From: Cryobacterium sp. PH31-L1
GTDB lineage: Bacteria; Actinomycetota; Actinomycetes; Actinomycetales; Microbacteriaceae
Direction of reading: 5' to 3'
Assembly: GCF_030063145.1 (NCBI RefSeq)
Contig: NZ_JASISM010000007.1
Location: 62,001-126,000, forward strand
DNA length: 64,000 nucleotides
Shown here: positions 60,101 through 64,000 of the stretch, piece by piece
How positions within the stretch are numbered: the stretch's first letter is position 1
How the letters are laid out: every line of letters begins with the position of its first letter
Program-made: the position numbers and the translations under genes
Notes under the pieces: generated by a model
What the model saw: the letters and a program-made list of their open reading frames with translations, nothing else
What the model was told of the DNA's origin: nothing
Database searches by the model: none

Positions 60101-60887
60101 AACGGCCTGTCTCTTTCTGGTTGTGCTCCGACGGGTTCCAGCGCTTGACCGGAGCCTTCTCGCCGCGCAGGTCTTCGAGCAGCGCCGTGATGGCGACCAT
60201 CACGACCGCTGTCGCCTCGTTGAGCGTGGCAGTGTCGAGGCTGCGCCCCCGAAACTGGGAGAGGTCGAGCGGGTCGCCGATCTTCACCGTGATGGTTTTG
60301 CGCGGAAACAGACTGATCTTCTTGGAATACCGCGGCATCAGCTTCTGCGTACCCCAGTGGGCGGCCGGCACGATCGGAATGCCCTGTTCGAGCGCGATGC
60401 GCACGGCTCCGGTCTTGCCGCGCATCGGCCACAGTTCGGGGTCACGGGTGAGTGAGCCTTCCGGGTAGACGACCACGATCTGGCCTTTTTCGACCAGGCG
60501 CTGGGCGGCCTTGACCGGTTCGCTGCCGCGCACCGATCCGCCGCGCTGCACCGGAATCTGGCCCGATTTGGTCAGTACCCAGCCGATGACCGGAATCTTG
60601 AAAACGGATGCCTTGGCCAGAAACCGCGGCAGCCGCCCCAGCTTCCAAGCCACGACTCCCATGACCACTGGATCGATCTCGCTGTAGTGGTTCGGCGAGA
60701 AGACGAACGCACCGCTGCGCGGAAACTTGTGCGCGTCGATGATCTCGTAGCGGGCCGCGAGGTTCATCACCGGCAGGATCAGCCCGGCAAGAATCCAGAA
60801 CGCGCTCGGCCGGCTCTTTTCCGAACGGATTCGGGTCGGCGACGGCGGAGACTCGGGGGTTTCTGGCACGTCGTTGTTTTCAGGCAC
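60090..60887 (-). CDS. plsC: 1-acyl-glycerol-3-phosphate acyltransferase (PlsC family)
   Basis: Acylates lysophosphatidic acid in membrane lipid synthesis. The 265 residues have one likely N-terminal membrane segment (ILAGLILPVMNLA), the catalytic NHYSEID block (HX4D, about 66-72), KIPVIGWVLTKSGQIPVQRG, and VYPEGSLTRDPELWPMRGKTGAVRIALEQGIPIVPAAHWG (EGS motif). GTG start with AAGGA upstream, seven bases after the murA stop; it overlaps gpsA. murA-plsC-gpsA-ddl is a common actinobacterial order linking wall and lipid synthesis. Confidence 0.92.
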   Translation of the reverse strand: MPENNDVPETPESPPSPTRIRSEKSRPSAFWILAGLILPVMNLAARYEIIDAHKFPRSGAFVFSPNHYSEIDPVVMGVVAWKLGRLPRFLAKASVFKIPVIGWVLTKSGQIPVQRGGSVRGSEPVKAAQRLVEKGQIVVVYPEGSLTRDPELWPMRGKTGAVRIALEQGIPIVPAAHWGTQKLMPRYSKKISLFPRKTITVKIGDPLDLSQFRGRSLDTATLNEATAVVMVAITALLEDLRGEKAPVKRWNPSEHNQKETGRFEA

Positions 60888-60894
60888 GCGCCTA

Positions 60895-62334
60895 TTATCC
60901 TTCGAGATCGAAGTCCGCCCCCAAAAGCCGCAGCTTGCCGATGAAGTTCTCGTAGCCTCGGCTGATGATTCCCACGTTGCTGACCGTACTGGTGCCCTCG
61001 GCGCTGAGTGCCGCGATCAGGTGGCTGAAGCCGCCGCGCAGGTCGGGCACGACGATGTCAGCTCCGTGCAGCTTCGTCGGCCCGGTGATGACAGCTGAGT
61101 GGTTGAAGTTGCGCTGGCCGAACCGGCAGGGGTGGCCGCCGAGGCATTCCTTGTGGATCTGAATGGTCGCGCCCATTTCCACCAGGGCGTCGACGAAGCC
61201 GAACCGCTGCTCGTAGACGGTCTCGTGCACGATGGAGGTGCCGTGCGCCTTGGTGAGGGCGATGACGAGCGGCTGCTGCCAGTCGGTCATGAAGCCGGGG
61301 TGAACATCCGTTTCGATGATGACGGGCTTCAGGTCGCCGCCCGGGTGATAAAAGCGAATGCCGTCGTCGCAGATATCGAAAGCGCCGCCGACCTTGCGGA
61401 AGACGTTGAGGAAGGTGATCATTTCGGGCTGGCGGGCGCCGCCGACGAAGATGTCACCGTCGGTGGCGAGGGCGGCAGCAGCCCAGCTGGCGGCCTCGTT
61501 GCGGTCGAACAGTGCGCGGTGGTTGTAGCCCATGAGGCGTTCAACGCCCTCGATGCGAATCACGCGGTCGGTGTCGACCGTGATGATGGCACCCATCTTC
61601 TGCAAAATATTGATGAGATCCATGATCTCGGGCTCGATTGCCGCGCCCTTGAGTTCGGTGATGCCGTCGGCACGCACCGCGGTGAGCAGCACCTGCTCTG
61701 TGGCCCCGACGCTCGGGTACGGCAGTTCGAGCTTGGCGCCCTTGAGACCGTTCGGTGCCGACATGCGGATGCCGTTGGGCTGCTTCTCGACGACCGCACC
61801 GAACTTGCGCAGCACCTCGAGATGAAAGTCGATCGGGCGATCGCCGATGCGGCAGCCGCCGAGGTCGGGGATGAACGCCTCGCCGAGCCGGTGCAGCAGC
61901 GGTCCGCAGAACAGGATCGGGATGCGGCTCGATCCGGCGTGGGCGTCGATCGCGGCGAAGTGCGCGCTCTCCACGTCAACCGGGTCGAGGATGAGGGTTC
62001 CATCTTCATCACCCTCGGTGACCTTGACGCCGTGCACCTCCAGCAGCCCGCGAACGATCCGAACATCGCTGATATTCGGAACGTCCTTGAGTACGCTGGG
62101 GGTTTCACCGAGCAGGGCAGCGACCATGGCCTTGGTGACGAGATTCTTCGCCCCCTTCACCTCGATGCGACCGACCAGCGGAATGCCGCCGCGAATGGTG
62201 ATCTTGTCGGCGGTGAGGCCAACGGCTGCCCCGTGGTTCTGGGCACTCCCGCGTTCGTTCGCGTCGTCGTGCTGCCGGGCGTCGTTCAAATTCTTCGCTT
62301 CTTGATCACGCCGGGCTTCGCTGAGAGTGCTCAC
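60895..62334 (-). CDS. murA: UDP-N-acetylglucosamine 1-carboxyvinyltransferase
   Basis: First committed step of peptidoglycan synthesis. The 479-residue protein has VKGAKNLVTKAMVAALL (about 60-76, Lys-Asn pair), the fosfomycin-target cysteine in DLGGCRIGDRPIDFH (about 165-179) and the C-terminal DLRGGFSHLIAALSAEGTS. The GTG at 62334 gives an N-terminal extension of about 45 hydrophilic residues (NLNDARQHDDANERG) beyond the typical start; no later start codon before TADKITIRGG is obvious, so the extension may be real. It begins 19 bp after the leuD stop. Confidence 0.94.
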   Translation of the reverse strand: MSTLSEARRDQEAKNLNDARQHDDANERGSAQNHGAAVGLTADKITIRGGIPLVGRIEVKGAKNLVTKAMVAALLGETPSVLKDVPNISDVRIVRGLLEVHGVKVTEGDEDGTLILDPVDVESAHFAAIDAHAGSSRIPILFCGPLLHRLGEAFIPDLGGCRIGDRPIDFHLEVLRKFGAVVEKQPNGIRMSAPNGLKGAKLELPYPSVGATEQVLLTAVRADGITELKGAAIEPEIMDLINILQKMGAIITVDTDRVIRIEGVERLMGYNHRALFDRNEAASWAAAALATDGDIFVGGARQPEMITFLNVFRKVGGAFDICDDGIRFYHPGGDLKPVIIETDVHPGFMTDWQQPLVIALTKAHGTSIVHETVYEQRFGFVDALVEMGATIQIHKECLGGHPCRFGQRNFNHSAVITGPTKLHGADIVVPDLRGGFSHLIAALSAEGTSTVSNVGIISRGYENFIGKLRLLGADFDLEG

Positions 62335-62353
62335 AAAAATACCTGTCTTCGTG

Positions 62354-62971
62354 TTACTTGGAGATTGATTCCGGCGACAGCGCGGGAAGGGTTCGGGGCA
62401 ACCATGGCTCTCGCGTCGCTTCGAATTCATTGATCCGCGCTTCGTCACGCAGGGTCAGACCGATGTCATCGAGACCTTCGAGCAGCCGCCATCTAGTGTA
62501 ATCGTCGATTTCGAAATTCACGGTCAGATCCCCGACACGCACTGTTTTACTCACCAGATCCACGGTCAACTCAACGCCAGGATCGCACTCGAGAAGGTTC
62601 CACAGGGTTTCGGCGTCCGCTTCGCTGATCTGGCCGGCGAGCAGGCCCTGCTTGCCGGAGTTGCCGCGAAAGATGTCGCCGAAGCGGGGGCTGAGCACCA
62701 CGTCGAAGCCGTAGTCGCGCAGGGCCCACACGGCGTGTTCGCGGGAGGAGCCGATGCCGAAGTCGGCGCCGGCGACGAGCACGCGACCGCCCTGGTATTC
62801 CTTTTTGTTGATGACGAAGTCCGGGTCGAGGCGCCAGGCAGCGAACAGCGCGTCTTCAAAGCCGGTGCGCGTGACGCGCTTGAGGTGCACGGCCGGGATG
62901 ATCTGGTCGGTGTCGACGTTGGAACGGCGCAGCGGCACCGCAACTCCGGTGACGGTGGTGAATTTCTGCAT
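62354..62971 (-). CDS. leuD: 3-isopropylmalate dehydratase small subunit
   Basis: Swivelling domain of isopropylmalate isomerase in leucine synthesis. The 205 residues begin [33 protein letters not shown] and contain [48 protein letters not shown] (about 75-122). ATG 62971 lies next to the leuC stop and has GGAG upstream, so the pair is translationally coupled. Confidence 0.96.
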   Translation of the reverse strand: MQKFTTVTGVAVPLRRSNVDTDQIIPAVHLKRVTRTGFEDALFAAWRLDPDFVINKKEYQGGRVLVAGADFGIGSSREHAVWALRDYGFDVVLSPRFGDIFRGNSGKQGLLAGQISEADAETLWNLLECDPGVELTVDLVSKTVRVGDLTVNFEIDDYTRWRLLEGLDDIGLTLRDEARINEFEATREPWLPRTLPALSPESISK

Positions 62972-62972
62972 G

Positions 62973-64000
62973 CTACTGATCTCCATCCTGAACGAGGTCC
63001 CACGGGCTCGAGAGCGTGCCGCGAACGGCCGTGGCGGCCGCGACGAGCGGGGACACCAAATGGGTACGCCCGCCCTTACCCTGTCGTCCCTCAAAGTTTC
63101 GGTTGCTGGTCGAGGCGCAGCGCTCTCCGGGTTCGAGCTGGTCGGGGTTCATTCCGAGGCACATCGAACAGCCGGCGAACCGCCATTCGGCGCCGAAATC
63201 GAGGAAGATCTTGTCGAGTCCCTCGGCTTCGGCCTCGATGCGCACCCGGGCGGAGCCGGGAACGACCATCATGCGCAGTCCCTCGGCCTTGGTCTTGCCC
63301 TTGATGATCTCGGCGGCGGCGCGCAGGTCTTCGACCCGGCTGTTCGTGCAGGAACCGAGAAAAACTGTGTCGACCCGAATGTCCTTCATCGGGGTGCCGG
63401 CCGTGAGGTCCATGTATTCCAGGGCCCGCTCAGCGGCCGAACGCTCGTTGGCGTCGATGATGTCGGCGGGGTTCGGGACGGATCCGCTCAGGGACACGCC
63501 CTGACCGGGGTTGGTTCCCCAGGTGACGAATGGCTCGAGCTCGTTGGCGTCGATGATGACCTCCGCGTCGTAGCTCGCGCCCTCATCGGTGGCCAGGGTC
63601 TGCCAGTAGGCGACAGCGGCATCCCAGTCAGCGCCGCGGGGCGCGTGGGCACGTCCTTCGAGGTAGTCGTAGGTCACCTGGTCGGGGGCGACCATGCCGG
63701 CGCGCGCGCCGGCCTCGATCGACATGTTGCAGATGGTCATGCGCCCCTCCATGGAGAGGGCGCGAATGGCCTCACCACGGTATTCGAGCACATAGCCGGC
63801 TCCCCCGCCGGTGCCGATTTTGGCGATCACGGCGAGGATGATGTCCTTCGCGGTGACCCCGGTGCGCAGGGCACCGTTGACCGTGATGGCCATGGTCTTG
63901 AACGGGTTTAGCGGCAGCGTCTGGGTGGCCATGACGTGCTCGACCTCGCTCGTGCCGATGCCGAGCGCCATGGCACCGAAGGCGCCATGGGTGGAGGTGT
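62973..64000 (-). CDS. leuC: 3-isopropylmalate dehydratase large subunit (5' truncated by window edge)
   Basis: C-terminal 342 codons of the aconitase-type large subunit; the remaining N-terminal third lies beyond 64000. At the edge the frame reads [20 protein letters not shown], an internal block of the family, so the in-frame Met codons there are not starts. [4Fe-4S] ligands are the cysteine in [20 protein letters not shown] and the pair in [12 protein letters not shown]. LeuC and LeuD form the isomerase that converts 2- to 3-isopropylmalate. The promoter is outside the window. Confidence 0.96.
   Translation of the reverse strand, partial: TSTHGAFGAMALGIGTSEVEHVMATQTLPLNPFKTMAITVNGALRTGVTAKDIILAVIAKIGTGGGAGYVLEYRGEAIRALSMEGRMTICNMSIEAGARAGMVAPDQVTYDYLEGRAHAPRGADWDAAVAYWQTLATDEGASYDAEVIIDANELEPFVTWGTNPGQGVSLSGSVPNPADIIDANERSAAERALEYMDLTAGTPMKDIRVDTVFLGSCTNSRVEDLRAAAEIIKGKTKAEGLRMMVVPGSARVRIEAEAEGLDKIFLDFGAEWRFAGCSMCLGMNPDQLEPGERCASTSNRNFEGRQGKGGRTHLVSPLVAAATAVRGTLSSPWDLVQDGDQ

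Overview
The window is a gene-dense, high-GC stretch of a bacterial chromosome, with no rRNA, tRNA, CRISPR array, transposase or prophage that I can see. Gene content and order point to an actinobacterium, most likely Microbacteriaceae. The evidence is the minus-strand run leuCD-murA-plsC-gpsA-ddl-DUF3515-thiL-rsmD-recG-coaD-DUF177-rpmF-rnc-mutM-smc-ftsY-ffh-rpsP-khpA-rimM-trmD-rplS-lepB-rnhB-DUF2469-yraN-yifB-dprA-xerC, together with F420-family oxidoreductases, many GTG and TTG starts and many leaderless-looking promoters. The family assignment is inference.

Layout, left to right. 1-5000: tail of an unknown gene, xerC, a metallophosphoesterase, a secreted beta-propeller protein and a PLP decarboxylase. 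5000-8300: dprA-yifB-yraN. 8400-11740: zinc alcohol dehydrogenase, F420-type nitroreductase and a long-form GAPDH. 11800-15500: DUF2469, rnhB, lepB, rplS, a membrane protein and trmD. 15500-21650: a nitrite-assimilation island, with cbiX and nirD leftward and nirB, cobA and an NnaR-like regulator rightward. 21730-23015: rimM, khpA, rpsP. 23200-30560: glutamate-cysteine ligase family protein, LLM oxidoreductase, ffh, a divergent TetR/MFS pair, DUF2004 and ftsY. 30700-40150: one rightward sulfate-assimilation operon (sulfite reductase, cysH, cysD, ABC binding protein, cysN, ABC ATPase, ABC permease, ferredoxin reductase, ferredoxin). 40180-47990: smc, a double-GNAT protein, a membrane protein, mutM, rnc, rpmF, DUF177. 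48000-53400: transglutaminase, DUF58, MoxR, coaD. 53400-64000: recG, rsmD, thiL, DUF3515, ddl, gpsA, plsC, murA, leuD and a truncated leuC.

How it works together. A conserved housekeeping block for translation, protein export, chromosome maintenance and cell-wall precursors is interrupted by accessory modules, many on the opposite strand. Two of them are siroheme-dependent: NADH nitrite reductase and ferredoxin sulfite reductase. CobA and CbiX supply two siroheme steps and FprA plus ferredoxin can supply electrons. The nitrite island splits the usual rpsP-rimM-trmD-rplS order and leaves the essential trmD directly behind nirD-cbiX.

The most striking unexplained signals are a highly iterated motif (ARCGGATGYC) spread over the whole window on both strands, an intergenic hairpin present twice with a compensatory base change, four GTGAC repeats phased at exactly 10 bp before the sulfite reductase operon, an 11-bp-phased GlnR-like array before nirB, a 30-bp TetR operator, and a recurring TANNNT box six to nine bases before the start codon of many genes. 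No stretch over 300 bases lacks a gene; the longest gap is 10018-10266.
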